Source of the DNA: Nostoc sp. HK-01 | GTDB lineage: Bacteria > Cyanobacteriota > Cyanobacteriia > Cyanobacteriales > Nostocaceae | Reading direction: 5' to 3' | DNA: 64,000 nucleotides | Assembly (NCBI GenBank): GCA_003990705.1 | Contig: AP018318.1 | Span: forward strand, 62,001-126,000 | In this document: positions 18,361-28,829 of the stretch, one piece after another | How the letters are laid out: every line of letters starts with the position of its first letter | Numbering within the stretch: the first letter of the stretch is position 1 | The notes under the pieces: generated by a model | What the model was told of the DNA's origin: nothing | Database searches by the model: none | What the model saw: only the letters and a program-made list of their open reading frames with translations | Translations under genes and position numbers: made by a program

Positions 18361-19476
18361 ATTCATGGATATCTCTCCTGCTTTGACAAACAGAATTTGA
18401 GAAGAATTTAACCACTGAGCATCAAAAGAACTCAAGTGAGTTGTGGTAATTAAAGTTTGAAAACGGTCTTGAATCGCATCAAGCAATTGATTTTGACGAT
18501 ATGGATCTAATTCAGCTAGGACATCATCAAGCAACAACAGTGGCGGCTCTTTAACCACTTCTTCAATTAGCTGTAATTCTGCGAGTTTTAAGGCTAAGAC
18601 TAAGGTGCGTTGCTGACCCTGAGAACCATATTGCCGAGCAGGCGTTTGATTGATAGTCAATTCTACTTCGTCACGATGAGGGCCGACAAGGGTAGTACCT
18701 CGGTAGAGTTCGGCCACAGCACGTTGCTGAATTTTGGTTAAAAAAGCTTGCTGAACTTCTTCTGGTTGGTTCAGTACCAAAGGAATGTTAGGTAAATATT
18801 TAATTTCTAAGATTTCGGTACTGCCGCTAATACTAGCGTGCCAAGCCGCAGCAATGGGAGCTAATCTTTGTATAGCCCGATCGCGTCTTCTAATTACTCT
18901 TGTACCTGTAGTTGCTAACTGTGCATCCCAAAGAGCGAGTTCTGGCTTCTGAGTGCTGATAGCTGATTCTTGGTTTTTTTTTAAAAAAGCGTTGCGTTGG
19001 CGTAATACTTGGTTATATTGATGCAAAATGTGGGCATAAACTGGTTCGAGTTGAATTAATAAAGTATCCAACCAGTTGCGGCGGACTTCAGGACTACCAC
19101 GCACCAATTCTAAATCTAAACTGGAAAACTGCACGGCGTTAAGAACACCTAAAAAGTCCATTTGTCGCCGCACAATCTCACCATTAATTGCCACACTGCG
19201 GCGACCATTACGACGAAGAGTTAAATTTAAATCACTAATACCTGTATCTCGTTCCAGGCTGGCGTTGATTTGAGCAAATTCTGCCCCATCTTGAATTAAA
19301 TCGCGATCGCGTGCCATACGGTGCGATCGCAATGTGGCTAATAACTCTACGGCTTCCAACAAATTGGATTTTCCCTGAGCATTATTACCTACCAAAATAG
19401 CTTTGGCAGCATTAAACTCAACCTTTTGCTCTTGGTAATTCCGAAATTGTCTGAGATGTAAAGTTTTGAGATACAT
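18358..19476 (-). CDS. recF: DNA replication and repair protein RecF
   Basis: RecF is an SMC-like ATPase that with RecO and RecR loads RecA at gaps in DNA. The length of 372 residues is normal. The start MYLKTLHLRQFRNYQEQKVEF is typical. Walker A GNNAQGKSN is at about 32-40, the central YGSQGQQRTLVLALKLAE signature is present, and Walker B with the signature LLLLDDVLAELD is near the C-terminus. The stop codon is formed by an adjacent heptamer repeat. It is not beside dnaA/dnaN, as is usual in cyanobacteria. The 150-bp gap upstream holds the terminator-like hairpin of the P-ATPase gene. Confidence 0.95.
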   Translation of the reverse strand: MYLKTLHLRQFRNYQEQKVEFNAAKAILVGNNAQGKSNLLEAVELLATLRSHRMARDRDLIQDGAEFAQINASLERDTGISDLNLTLRRNGRRSVAINGEIVRRQMDFLGVLNAVQFSSLDLELVRGSPEVRRNWLDTLLIQLEPVYAHILHQYNQVLRQRNAFLKKNQESAISTQKPELALWDAQLATTGTRVIRRRDRAIQRLAPIAAAWHASISGSTEILEIKYLPNIPLVLNQPEEVQQAFLTKIQQRAVAELYRGTTLVGPHRDEVELTINQTPARQYGSQGQQRTLVLALKLAELQLIEEVVKEPPLLLLDDVLAELDPYRQNQLLDAIQDRFQTLITTTHLSSFDAQWLNSSQILFVKAGEISMN

Positions 19477-19499
19477 AATTTAACTAAAAAGGCAAAAAG

Positions 19500-19538
19500 T
19501 AAAAGGCAAAAGTAAAGATTATTTACTTTTGCCTTTTA
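19500..19538 (-). terminator. 17-bp perfect hairpin after the P-type ATPase gene
   Basis: AAAAGGCAAAAGTAAA (19501-19516) and TTTACTTTTGCCTTTT (19522-19537) pair perfectly around GATTA, and one more T-A pair extends the stem. An unpaired AAAAAGGCAAAAAGT copy precedes it. It sits between the ATPase stop and the recF start on the minus strand and probably acts as a terminator. A related sequence occurs at 60630-60683. Confidence 0.7.
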
Positions 19539-19629
19539 ACGAAATTACAAAGGTAAAAAAGCTACAAGCAGAATACAGACTTAGAAAATAGTTGTATTTA
19601 TTTTCTTTTTACTTTTACCTTTTAACTTT

Positions 19630-22491
19630 TTAAACAGTTCTCTTGCCCATTAAACGGAAGAAGATTTTCTCACCTTCAATCCAGACAAACATTAAGGCAC
19701 TGAAACCAATACAAATTGCCAACTCTTCGGGAGGTAGCCAGTGAGTGCCGAAGAAATCGCGCAGGGGCGGAACGTAAACGAGCATCAGTTGTAAAATTGT
19801 TGTTACCACAACCGCACCCAGTACAAAAAGATTTGAAAAGGGATTGATCTCAATGGTGAGTTGGTTATTGGAACGAATAGCGATCGCATGACCCATCTGG
19901 GCAATACACAAGGATGTAAATACCATTGTCTTCCAGCGTTCTGGGTCAAGTCCTTCTCCTGTCACAGTTTGGGTATGATGATATGCCCATTCCATGAGAA
20001 TGATCGTAATAATTGCAAACACAATCCCAATGCGAATCATATATGAACCCAACCCTCTCGCAAAAATGCTTTCGCGTGGACTGAATGGTGGACGCTGCAT
20101 AACGTCTGGTTCTGGTGGTTCTACAGCCAAGGCTAAGGCTGGTAAACCGTCTGTCACCAAGTTCATCCAGAGAATTTGTAAAGGTGTGAGGGGAACACCA
20201 CCTAAACCTAAGATAGGCGCTGCGGCAATAGTTAAAACTTCGCCGATATTACTACCCAAAATGTATTTAATAAAGCGGCGAATATTGGTGTAAACAACTC
20301 TACCTTCTTTAGTTGCCGCCACGATGGTAGCAAAGTTGTCATCTAGTAGCACCATATCACTGGCTTCTTTACTGACATCGGTACCAGTGATGCCCATTGC
20401 AATCCCGATGTCTGCTTGTTTTAAGGCGGGGGCATCATTCACCCCATCACCAGTCATAGCGACAAATCTACCCCGACGTTGCAATGCTTGGACAATTCGC
20501 AGTTTGTGTTCTGGGGCAACTCTGGCATAGATGCTGACTAAATCAACTTGTTGTTCTAGTTCCTGGTCGCTCATACGTTGCAATTCTTGACCAGTCAGTA
20601 CTCTATCGCCTGCTTGGGCAATGCCCAAATCGATCGCAATGGCGCGGGCTGTCAACTGGTGGTCGCCTGTAATCATGACTGGGCGAATCCCGGCTTGGCG
20701 ACATTCTGCGACTGCGGCTCTAACTTCTGGGCGTGGTGCATCTAGCATTCCGACCAACCCCAGCCAGACCAAGCCTTTCTCAGATTCTTCATCTGAGCCT
20801 TCGGGTGGAACTTCTGTCAGGGGTTTATAAGCAAAACCCAACACCCGCAAGCCTTGACTTGCCATTTGGTCATTTGCAGCTAGAATTTGGCTACGTTGTT
20901 CTTCTGTTAAAGGTACTGAGTTTGTACCTAAATGAATTTCGGTGCAACGAGCCAAAATTAACTCTGGCGAACCTTTGGTAAACATCAGGTAAGATTCAGA
21001 GTTGATAAAACCAGAAATTGCCGGATCTACACCTGTTAGTGATGGTTCTCCAGTAGCCACTTCCTCTACCTGAGTAATCACGCTCATACGTTTGCGTTCT
21101 GAGGTAAAAGGAAACTCACTCACACGAGGTAACTTACTGTTCCACTGGTCTTTTTCAATGCCAGCTTTGCCAGCTAGAGTAACTAATGCACCTTCGGTAG
21201 GGTCGCCTAAAATTGCCCATTCCCCTTTTTCTTTTTGCAATACTGAATCATTACAAACGGCGCAAGCGACGAGTAAAGCAGGAATTTCGGGGTAATCTTC
21301 AACAGGGATTTTTTGACTATCTAATTGAAAATCCCCAACAGGCGCGTAACCTTCTCCTGTTACCCGAAAAGTTTTGTGATTGGTAAAAATCGATTGCACC
21401 ACCATTTTGTTCTGTGTCAGAGTGCCTGTTTTATCAGAACAAATGGTAGTGACAGAACCCAAGGTTTCTACTGCTGGCAGTTTCCGAATTAAGGCATTGC
21501 GGCGTACCATCCGCTGGGTTCCTAATGCCAAGGTAACGGTAATAACGGCTGGTAAACCTTCTGGTACTACCGCCACCGCCATACTTAAAGAAACTTCTAA
21601 AAGGTCTTGTAAATTGCTAAAACCTCTGGCCTGGATGATACCGCCAATGACAACGATCGCCACCAAAATTAAGGAACCAGAAACTAGAACGTTACCCAGT
21701 TGCGTCATCCGTTGTTGCAAAGGTGTGGGTTCAGTCTCTACCGATTGCAACATGGTGGCAATTTTACCTAGTTCTGTGGTCATTCCTGTGTTTGTCACCA
21801 GAACTTTACCGCGTCCTTGGACAACTTCGGTGCCTTGAAAAACTAAGTTAAGGCGATCGCCTAAAGATGTATCTTCGGGTAGTTGCAGAATTGCCTGCTT
21901 GTTGACAGCTTCTGCTTCGCCTGTCAGTGCTGATTCACGTATTTGTAAACTAGACTGTTCGATTAAGCGTCCATCTGCGGCTATCTGCACTCCAGCTTCT
22001 AGCAGCATGACATCTCCTGGAACGATTTCTTTAGAGGCTACATCCAACAGTTTTCTATCACGGATGACTCGCACTAAGGGAGAAGCCATTTGTTTAAGCG
22101 CGGCTAAAGCTTTTTCCGCACGGCTTTCTTGCACATAACCAAGGATGCCATTGAGAACCACAATTGCCATAATTGCAACTGTATCTTTGAATGGCACTTC
22201 TCCTGGCTTGAGTTGACCAGCTTGCCAAGCGGTAAAATCCAAAAACCCGGATATCAAAGCCACTGCAATCAGCATCAACAACATAATGTTCTTGAACTGA
22301 TCGAGCAAAATTTCCCAAGCACTGCGGCCACCATGTTCTTCTAATTCGTTGGGGCCGTATTTTTGCAACCGTTGTTCAACTTCTTGGGGTGTTAAGCCAC
22401 TGTCTGCCTTACTATCCAGCAGGTCTAGAGCTTTATCAACTTCCAAAGTATGCCAAATTGGGGTACTTTCAGGCAGAGAATTAGCAGACAT
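19630..22491 (-). CDS. Type II (Ca2+-like) cation-transporting P-type ATPase
   Basis: A 953-residue membrane pump that uses ATP to move cations, most likely calcium, across the inner membrane. Features include an N-terminal actuator with TGEAEAV, the phosphorylation site [12 protein letters not shown] with D353, and a hinge [17 protein letters not shown]. Transmembrane helix 4 has VVPEGLPA (E311), helix 5 has SNIGE and helix 6 has NLVTDGLPA. These match the Ca2+ ligands of SERCA/PMR1-type pumps (Glu, Asn, Glu, Asn, Thr, Asp). About ten membrane segments are visible. Similar cyanobacterial pumps are called PacL. It is transcribed toward recF. Confidence 0.92.
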   Translation of the reverse strand: MSANSLPESTPIWHTLEVDKALDLLDSKADSGLTPQEVEQRLQKYGPNELEEHGGRSAWEILLDQFKNIMLLMLIAVALISGFLDFTAWQAGQLKPGEVPFKDTVAIMAIVVLNGILGYVQESRAEKALAALKQMASPLVRVIRDRKLLDVASKEIVPGDVMLLEAGVQIAADGRLIEQSSLQIRESALTGEAEAVNKQAILQLPEDTSLGDRLNLVFQGTEVVQGRGKVLVTNTGMTTELGKIATMLQSVETEPTPLQQRMTQLGNVLVSGSLILVAIVVIGGIIQARGFSNLQDLLEVSLSMAVAVVPEGLPAVITVTLALGTQRMVRRNALIRKLPAVETLGSVTTICSDKTGTLTQNKMVVQSIFTNHKTFRVTGEGYAPVGDFQLDSQKIPVEDYPEIPALLVACAVCNDSVLQKEKGEWAILGDPTEGALVTLAGKAGIEKDQWNSKLPRVSEFPFTSERKRMSVITQVEEVATGEPSLTGVDPAISGFINSESYLMFTKGSPELILARCTEIHLGTNSVPLTEEQRSQILAANDQMASQGLRVLGFAYKPLTEVPPEGSDEESEKGLVWLGLVGMLDAPRPEVRAAVAECRQAGIRPVMITGDHQLTARAIAIDLGIAQAGDRVLTGQELQRMSDQELEQQVDLVSIYARVAPEHKLRIVQALQRRGRFVAMTGDGVNDAPALKQADIGIAMGITGTDVSKEASDMVLLDDNFATIVAATKEGRVVYTNIRRFIKYILGSNIGEVLTIAAAPILGLGGVPLTPLQILWMNLVTDGLPALALAVEPPEPDVMQRPPFSPRESIFARGLGSYMIRIGIVFAIITIILMEWAYHHTQTVTGEGLDPERWKTMVFTSLCIAQMGHAIAIRSNNQLTIEINPFSNLFVLGAVVVTTILQLMLVYVPPLRDFFGTHWLPPEELAICIGFSALMFVWIEGEKIFFRLMGKRTV

Positions 22492-22816
22492 TGTGTTAGG
22501 TTACAGGAAAAGGTTACAAAATTCGATCATAATTTAGTGATGGCAATAAAACCATTCACTAAAGTTACATTAGGTTATTACTAACTTGTACAAGTTTAAA
22601 TGTGTTTCCTGACATTTGCTAACTTTTTTTAAGTTAGGATTTTGTGTATTCTTATGTAATTCATCGTATTTGTAAAAACATTTTCTCAAAAATTGTTCCC
22701 CAAAAAATTTGCGGTTCCGTCTAGAGGTCATAGCAAAATCTTTGCTAGGCGTGCTAAACCGGGGAATATATATGCTTAATATAAATTTTGCACTCCCTCA
22801 TTAGACTGCAAGCCAG
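22492..22816. other. Divergent promoter region
   Basis: A 325-bp AT-rich spacer between divergent genes. A small palindrome, TAGCAAA-ATC-TTTGCTA, at 22731-22747 may be an operator. Nothing else is visible. Confidence 0.4.
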
Positions 22817-24451
22817 ATGTTTGGGCAAAGGACAATTCGACCGCTTACGGCTGCCTCCCTATGTGGCATTGCTTTTATTGACGATAGACTGATTGCGATT
22901 GACAGTACAAAAGGGCATCTACTAGAGATTGATCCTGAATCTGACAATAGCAAAATTATCAATCCGCACCAGGTGAAAGAATTTAATGATGTCACCGGTT
23001 TAGCAGTTTGGGAAGATACCCTCTGGGTAACTCGTGGTAATAGTGTTTATTTATCGAAGTTGGGATCTTTAGGGCTGGAACATTTTGCCACATTGCCTTA
23101 TACAGCTAATGGTGTAGCTGTTTGGGACTCAACAGTTTATATTAGCTGCCAAAAGCTGGGTTACATTTTGATTTTTGACCGGAATACGCGGAAAGAAATT
23201 ACCAAATTTTATGCGCCTGGAGTTGGTGTAGAAAATTTGACAGTGACTCAAGAAACTCTGTGGATTTGCGATCGCACTGAACAAACAGTTTACTCGATGG
23301 ATCGGGCAACGGGTGAGCTAAATTTTAGTGTGCTGACACCGTTTGATTCACCAACAGGTATCGCCGTACATCACGATGGTGAGACAGGGAAAGATACGCT
23401 TTATGTCGCTTATGCCTCTGAGGAGCCTTATATCCGCGATAATCCCAATGCTGACCCAAATCATGAGTTAACTTACCGCGATCGTACTTTCATTCACCCG
23501 CTGTATTACTATTACAATCCTGATAAGCGCTACGCTCTTTCTAATGGCTATCTCATTGAAATGTCCTACGCCGAAGAAATTGCGCCCTTAGAAGAAGTGT
23601 ATCTCCCAGATGTTGAATGGCGTATAGCTTTACCCTCAGAAACAGAACGCCAAACACTTAAACACGTTGAACCTATTGGTGTCCCTTTTACAGAAGAAGT
23701 AATTGACGGGCAACGGGTGGCAGTATTTAAATTTGAGGCTTTAGCTCCTGGGGAACGGCACGTGTTTGGCTGGAAGGCATTGTTAGAAGTACGGGGAATT
23801 AAGTATCGAATTACGCCTAAAGATGTTGAAGACTTGCCAGAACTTTCCGCAGAATTTCAAAGTCGTTACTTAGTAGATGACGATGATTTGGCAATGGATA
23901 CTTCTATTGTCCGCAATGCAGCCCATGATGCTATTGGCTCTGAAACCAACTTGCTGCGGAAAATGTATAGTATCCGTAACTATGTTTACGATGAGTTGTC
24001 TTACGGCATTAAACCCTACATTGACACCCCAGATATCGTTTTAGAACGAGGAGTTGGTTCTTGCGGTGAGTATGTGGGTGTTTTATTGGCTTTGTGCCGT
24101 TTGAATGGTATACCCTGTCGTACAGTTGGCAGATACAAATGCCCCCCATATAGCGAACATCAAGGAGTACCGTTACAACCAGATTTTAATCATGTTTGGT
24201 TGGAGTTTTACATTCCCAATTTTGGTTGGTTGCCAATGGAATCGAATCCTGATGATTTGGGGTATGGTGGCCCTTATCCGACTCGCTTTTTTATGGGCTT
24301 GTGTTGGTATCATATTGAAATTGGCAAGGGTATCACTTTTGAAAGTTTAAATAGTCAAGGCACTAGACTAACAAAAGAAGATATTCCCATAGGTGATTTA
24401 GCAATTAATCATATTCGCTTTACGATTCTTAAAGAGTTGCCACCTTTTTAA
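22817..24451 (+). CDS. Beta-propeller/transglutaminase fusion protein
   Basis: A 544-residue soluble protein with two recognisable parts. The N-terminal half (about 1-270) is a repeated beta-propeller of the SMP-30/NHL kind, with blades such as GLAVWEDTLWVTRGNSVYL and GVAVWDSTVYISCQKLGYI. The C-terminal half is a transglutaminase-like domain: the catalytic Cys in GVGSCGEYVGVLLALCR, the His in FNHVWLEFY and the Asp in MESNPDD. The papain-like triad looks complete, so a peptidase, transamidase or peptide-cyclising activity is possible. No signal peptide is visible, so it acts in the cytoplasm unless exported otherwise. There are no operon partners. The substrate is unknown. Confidence 0.85.
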   Translation: MFGQRTIRPLTAASLCGIAFIDDRLIAIDSTKGHLLEIDPESDNSKIINPHQVKEFNDVTGLAVWEDTLWVTRGNSVYLSKLGSLGLEHFATLPYTANGVAVWDSTVYISCQKLGYILIFDRNTRKEITKFYAPGVGVENLTVTQETLWICDRTEQTVYSMDRATGELNFSVLTPFDSPTGIAVHHDGETGKDTLYVAYASEEPYIRDNPNADPNHELTYRDRTFIHPLYYYYNPDKRYALSNGYLIEMSYAEEIAPLEEVYLPDVEWRIALPSETERQTLKHVEPIGVPFTEEVIDGQRVAVFKFEALAPGERHVFGWKALLEVRGIKYRITPKDVEDLPELSAEFQSRYLVDDDDLAMDTSIVRNAAHDAIGSETNLLRKMYSIRNYVYDELSYGIKPYIDTPDIVLERGVGSCGEYVGVLLALCRLNGIPCRTVGRYKCPPYSEHQGVPLQPDFNHVWLEFYIPNFGWLPMESNPDDLGYGGPYPTRFFMGLCWYHIEIGKGITFESLNSQGTRLTKEDIPIGDLAINHIRFTILKELPPF

Positions 24452-24951
24452 TTTTTACCTCAGTAGTTGGGTCACATCCTCCAAATTTTTCCTTGGAGAA
24501 ATTTGACCCTCTAATATCAAGCCAATATAGATAAAATTCAGCTTGATACCAGTACCTAGTTTTGAAATTAAACAACATAACTATAAAACTTATATTTGAT
24601 TTTTGGCAAAAATCGGTACATTCCTATCTACTTTCTTTGCAATTCTCTGTGTTCTGTTATTTAATCAGATTATGCAAGTAACAGTATGGAGATGGTTCTG
24701 TAGTCAACCTACACAGCAGAACCCGTATACACCCCCAAGACAGCTTTTCATAATTAGGATAGTCTTCCTGTATATAGTTAATTTTCCAGCTTTTTTAAAG
24801 CTGAAGTTGTGAAGCAATCATAAGGCTGATATTTATTGTCCTGACACTAAGTAAAAATATTAGTAAACAGAGAGATGAGATTTCTTAAGTTTGCATAAAC
24901 GAAATCTTCTCTGATAATTCATCAACCCAATTTAACAGTGGTAATGATCAA
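24452..24951. other. Intergenic region with a terminator-like structure
   Basis: No gene in 500 bp; a 69-codon frame at 24603 has low-complexity hydrophobic content and no ribosome site. A nested hairpin at 24469-24509 (GGGTCA/TGACCC outside, CTCCAA/TTGGAG inside) follows the propeller-transglutaminase gene and may end its transcript. Confidence 0.5.
24469..24509 (+). terminator. Nested hairpin after the propeller-transglutaminase gene
   Basis: Outer 6-bp arms GGGTCA/TGACCC and inner arms CTCCAA/TTGGAG with loop ATTTTTCC. There is no long T-run after it, so it is a moderate terminator candidate. Confidence 0.4.
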
Positions 24952-26331
24952 GTGAATGATTGGATGAATCGTAAATCTCAAAAAATTCCCAAACCACAGG
25001 TTGCTAGTAATATTGTCGTCTCTAGCAATCAAGCTTATGTACCTTCATCCTTGACACAAAATTCTCAGCAATTTAATGTTGAAGAAAAGCAAATATATCA
25101 ACATTTGCTGCATTTGGTGCAAGTCAAATCTCCTAATGAGATGATTGAGCGCTGTCGAGCTTTATTTATTGAAGGTGCAGAATATCCTGAACCAGAAATA
25201 TTATTAATATTAGATAAAATTACAGCATCTAAAACTGCTGTGTATGAGTTTAATTTTTTTCTTAACCGTTGCTGTCATATTTTAATTAATCGCTGGCACA
25301 TGCAGCCACAGTTACATTATGCTATTCCCCAATTAGTAAAATTATTTGAATTATCACCTACTAGGTCAAGAACCACAAGTTTTCGTTATCGCAACATTAG
25401 ACGATTGCGTGAATTAATCCAGATGTTTCTCGTCAGTGAACAGTATTTAATTTTACGCAGATTTGTGCAGGTAATAACGAAAAACAACGAAGAAAATCTT
25501 AATCACGTACCTCAGCCTTTAATTACTTTAATTCATCGTTATCCTTATTTATATGAGCATTGTTTAATCAGTGATGATTCTACCTTTGAACACCAGTGGC
25601 GGGTGAGGCAAATACAAGCACAGGTAAAAAAACAATTTGAAGTTGATTTATCGAAATATGTTACTTATCAAGTGCGACGCACTCAGCTAATCAAAAAAGT
25701 ATCAGTAGATGAAGCAGATAAAATTTTACGTCCTGTAAGTAATCCTACATTATTGAGCGATCGCCAACTGCATGATACTCTACAACATTTTATTGGTAAG
25801 GTCGAAGGTAACTATACATATCAAGAATTGGCACAAAAATTTTTACATTCTAGTCAACAGGTAAATTGTTTTCGGGACTTTAAAGATAATTTGTATGAAT
25901 ATCTGATATCTTCGATTACTGGAGTTTCAGGAAAACGGCAGTTGCAACAAAAGTTATATGCACAGTTAAAAAAAACATTACCACAAGCTGATCAGCAAAA
26001 ACCTGATGAATTTTTAATCATGAGAACCTGTAATCAGTTATTAAATTTTTTAATTGTTGAAAGTCATTTATCAATACAACACTTTAATTTTATCGACTTA
26101 ATTACTAATCAAGGCACTATAGTTACTACTGGATTATTGCTAAAGATTTTGTTGATTTGTCCTAAAGTTAAATCATATCTTGAAAAAAAATTAACAACTT
26201 TATTTCACTATTATGAATGTTCTAATACTAGCGATATAAATTGGCTAGTTCAAGTTTTAGAACAAGTTAATATTGCTATGATTCTTTATTTCGGCAATAT
26301 TGATATATCTTATTTTAAAGAAATTTGTTAG
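24952..26331 (+). CDS. Protein of unknown function, mostly helical
   Basis: A 459-residue soluble protein with no domain that I recognise. It is rich in Gln, Leu, His and Tyr and mostly helical. It contains a basic segment SPTRSRTTSFRYRNIRRLREL (about 143-163) that could contact nucleic acid or a phospho-ligand, and a Leu/Tyr-rich C-terminus. The longest frame starts at GTG 24952; an ATG at 24964 is an alternative, and neither has a clear ribosome site. The base composition is AT-rich but in line with neighbours. It is convergent with the nuclease gene. Probably a lineage-restricted cyanobacterial protein. Confidence 0.7.
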   Translation: MNDWMNRKSQKIPKPQVASNIVVSSNQAYVPSSLTQNSQQFNVEEKQIYQHLLHLVQVKSPNEMIERCRALFIEGAEYPEPEILLILDKITASKTAVYEFNFFLNRCCHILINRWHMQPQLHYAIPQLVKLFELSPTRSRTTSFRYRNIRRLRELIQMFLVSEQYLILRRFVQVITKNNEENLNHVPQPLITLIHRYPYLYEHCLISDDSTFEHQWRVRQIQAQVKKQFEVDLSKYVTYQVRRTQLIKKVSVDEADKILRPVSNPTLLSDRQLHDTLQHFIGKVEGNYTYQELAQKFLHSSQQVNCFRDFKDNLYEYLISSITGVSGKRQLQQKLYAQLKKTLPQADQQKPDEFLIMRTCNQLLNFLIVESHLSIQHFNFIDLITNQGTIVTTGLLLKILLICPKVKSYLEKKLTTLFHYYECSNTSDINWLVQVLEQVNIAMILYFGNIDISYFKEIC

Positions 26332-26392
26332 GTTTAATTAAACTATCCAACAAAATCACCGCCAACTCTTAAATTATTAAGTTTTCTGACTC

Positions 26393-27232
26393 TTAAACTG
26401 GGATAATTGTGTGAGCAGAAGTTGTGACACTGGCAAATTCACAAATAGAATTAAAGGGACAAAAACGACAGTGATAGCCAGGGTTGGGCGGAAAAATTTG
26501 ACTGAAATTACTATTTTTTTCCTGATATTTGTGCAAGTCGTCTTGATGTTTATGGGCAATATTAGCTAACTCATATTTTAAATTTTCAAATTCATGATTA
26601 GTAATTTTAATTAAGTCAGATTTTTTACCCAGTTCTAAATTATAAAATGACGCTACTGCTTGTCTGCCAGGATAAAGATAACGTGCAGCTAGTAGATAAA
26701 CTAGTGCTTGTCTTTGGTCAAAGGCAGATTTGCCTGTTTTAAAATCTAGAATATGTAAAGTGCGATCGCCATCAATAAAAATGCAGTCCATAGCTGCATA
26801 TAAGCGGAAATAAGAATCGCCTTGTTCAATTAAAATTGGCTTGGGAAAACCTTCATCACCTGGAGTTAATTGCAGAATATTTTTTCCTCGCAGCAGCGGC
26901 GCATCCTGATATTTCTTCAAAATTTGGATGACTCGCTGTTGCACTTGGTAGCTAGTATTGCTGAGTTTTAATAACTGTGCGACTTTTTCGACACCATCGG
27001 ATTTGTTTAACAAATGTCTATTATGATGAAATTCATAAACGCCTTTTTGGGCGAGTATACCAATCCGCTGAGGTGCCGTAGCCTTTGTTAATAGTGCTTT
27101 AACTTCGGGTTCATGTTGACGTGCTTTAATAAACCCACGTCGCATTTGACAATGCCAGCGTTCTTGTCCTATGGCTGGGGCAATTAAAGACCAAAGGTGA
27201 TAACTGGCAAAAGGTCGGTCGGGGGTTGACAT
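26393..27232 (-). CDS. Stand-alone PD-(D/E)XK nuclease with Cas4/AddB-like Fe-S cysteines
   Basis: A 279-residue RecB-family nuclease. The core reads IDGDRTLHILDFKTGK (Asp then D-x-K) followed by DQRQALVYLLAARYL, giving the motif II-III-QhxxY order of RecB nucleases. Four Cys are placed as in the Fe-S cluster nucleases: one upstream of the core in ERWHCQMRRGF and three downstream in YHCRFCPFNSICEF (C-x2-C-x5-C). This is the Cas4/AddB arrangement. I start at ATG 27232 (MSTPDRPF); a TTG at 27241 is possible. There is no cas gene, CRISPR array or helicase nearby, so it is probably a house-keeping repair exonuclease rather than an adaptation factor. Confidence 0.8.
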   Translation of the reverse strand: MSTPDRPFASYHLWSLIAPAIGQERWHCQMRRGFIKARQHEPEVKALLTKATAPQRIGILAQKGVYEFHHNRHLLNKSDGVEKVAQLLKLSNTSYQVQQRVIQILKKYQDAPLLRGKNILQLTPGDEGFPKPILIEQGDSYFRLYAAMDCIFIDGDRTLHILDFKTGKSAFDQRQALVYLLAARYLYPGRQAVASFYNLELGKKSDLIKITNHEFENLKYELANIAHKHQDDLHKYQEKNSNFSQIFPPNPGYHCRFCPFNSICEFASVTTSAHTIIPV

Positions 27233-27382
27233 CGCTAACAAGCAGTGAGAAGAAATACAGTGGGGAGAAATTTGAGCATTAATTTTGGCTGCTCACAACT
27301 TCTTTTGATACTTGCGGCTAGGCACGCTTTGCGGGAAGCTTCGTAATAGACTACTGAAGATGGACGGGAGAAATTGGCAACA

Positions 27383-28810
27383 ATGAGCGTTACTAGCAAT
27401 TCCGGTAAAATAAAGTTTGGGACTGATGGATGGAGAGGAATTATCGCCGATGATTTTACTTTCCCCAACGTGCGGAAAGTAACTAGAGCGATCGCAAGTT
27501 ACCTCGAAACAGCCTACTCTAAAGACAGACCTGTTCTAATTGCTTACGATACGCGGTTTTTAGCTGATGAGTTTGCCCGTACAGCCGCGCAAGTCTTAGC
27601 AGACTTGGGTTGGACGGTCAAAATTACTGATCGGGATTGTCCCACACCAGTAATTGCCTACAACGCCCGCCACTTAAATTCAGCAGGGGCGTTGATGTTT
27701 ACAGCCAGCCATAATCCTGCACCATATTGTGGAATTAAATATATCCCCGATTATGCCGGGCCTGCCACTCCAGAAATCACTGATACTATTGTGGCAAATA
27801 TTGAAAGTGCTGCGGATGATCTGCCTAGTAACAACCCTAGCGGGTCAATTTCTATTTTTGATCCCAAACCCGATTATTTGCAATTTATCTACACATTGCT
27901 CGATGTCGAACGCATTAAAAGCGCCCATCTGAAAGTTAAATATGATGCGCTATATTCCACATCTCGCGGTTATTTAGATGAAGTTTTGCAACAAAGTGGC
28001 GTGGAATTAGAAAGTTTCCACACTTGGCGAGATGTATTATTTGGTGGGGGAATGCCAGAACCCAAAGGCGAACAACTAGAAGAGTTAGTGGAAGCTGTAC
28101 GCCGAGATCAAGCTGATTTAGGTTTGGCAACAGATGGCGATAGCGATCGCTTTGGTATCGTAGATGAACAAGGCAACGTCCTCACCCCTAACACTGTGCT
28201 GTTAGTGTTAGCAAGGCATTTAATCAAAAATAAAGGTAAAAGTGGCGCAATTGTCCGCACTGTAGCGACAACGCACTTGCTAGATAATTTTGCAGCTAAA
28301 TATGGTCTGCCAATTTATGAAACACCAGTAGGCTTTAAATACATTGGTGAAAAAATGCGGGAAACTACCGTGCTGATTGGGGGCGAAGAATCAGGCGGTT
28401 TAAGTATTGTGGGGCATATTCCCGAAAAAGACGGTGTTTTAGCCGATATGCTAGTAGCAGAAGCGATCGCCTACGAAGGTAAACCCCTCAGCCAACTCGT
28501 CAAAGAAGCGATCGCTGAAGCTGATGGCCCCTTGTATAATCATCGTCTGGACTTACATCTCACCGAAGCCCACAAAACCGCCGTTATTGACTCCTTTACG
28601 AAAAATCCGCCCTCAGAAGTTGCGGGTATTAAAGTCAAAGAAACTGGGCGCAAAGACGGGATTAAACTTTACCTAGAAGAAGGTAGCTGGATACTGCTGC
28701 GTCCTTCAGGAACAGAACCACTGGTGCGCGTTTACATGGAAACCCATAGTCCCGAAAAACTCTCGCAAATTGCCCAAGAAATGGAAAGCGTGATTGCTAA
28801 GTTAGGATAA
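27383..28810 (+). CDS. Phosphoglucomutase/phosphomannomutase family protein
   Basis: A 475-residue alpha-D-phosphohexomutase interconverting sugar 1- and 6-phosphates. The family loops are all visible: FGTDGWRG at the N-terminus, the phosphoserine loop TASHNPAPYCGIKY, the metal loop ATDGDSDRFGIVD, the sugar-specificity loop GGEESGGLS and the phosphate-binding RPSGTEPLVRVYME near the C-terminus. GEESGG is typical of glucose- and mannose-phosphate enzymes, so glucose 1-phosphate is plausible. I start at ATG 27383 rather than TTG 27374. A hairpin and lapA follow. Confidence 0.9.
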   Translation: MSVTSNSGKIKFGTDGWRGIIADDFTFPNVRKVTRAIASYLETAYSKDRPVLIAYDTRFLADEFARTAAQVLADLGWTVKITDRDCPTPVIAYNARHLNSAGALMFTASHNPAPYCGIKYIPDYAGPATPEITDTIVANIESAADDLPSNNPSGSISIFDPKPDYLQFIYTLLDVERIKSAHLKVKYDALYSTSRGYLDEVLQQSGVELESFHTWRDVLFGGGMPEPKGEQLEELVEAVRRDQADLGLATDGDSDRFGIVDEQGNVLTPNTVLLVLARHLIKNKGKSGAIVRTVATTHLLDNFAAKYGLPIYETPVGFKYIGEKMRETTVLIGGEESGGLSIVGHIPEKDGVLADMLVAEAIAYEGKPLSQLVKEAIAEADGPLYNHRLDLHLTEAHKTAVIDSFTKNPPSEVAGIKVKETGRKDGIKLYLEEGSWILLRPSGTEPLVRVYMETHSPEKLSQIAQEMESVIAKLG

Positions 28811-28829
28811 TAATCTACACCGCAGACGG

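Noticed and set aside
24603-24812. 69-codon frame
   Set aside because: No ribosome site, start is TTG, and the composition is low-complexity and hydrophobic without domain features.
26393-27232. Part of a CRISPR-Cas locus
   Set aside because: No repeats-spacer array and no other cas gene occur in the window.
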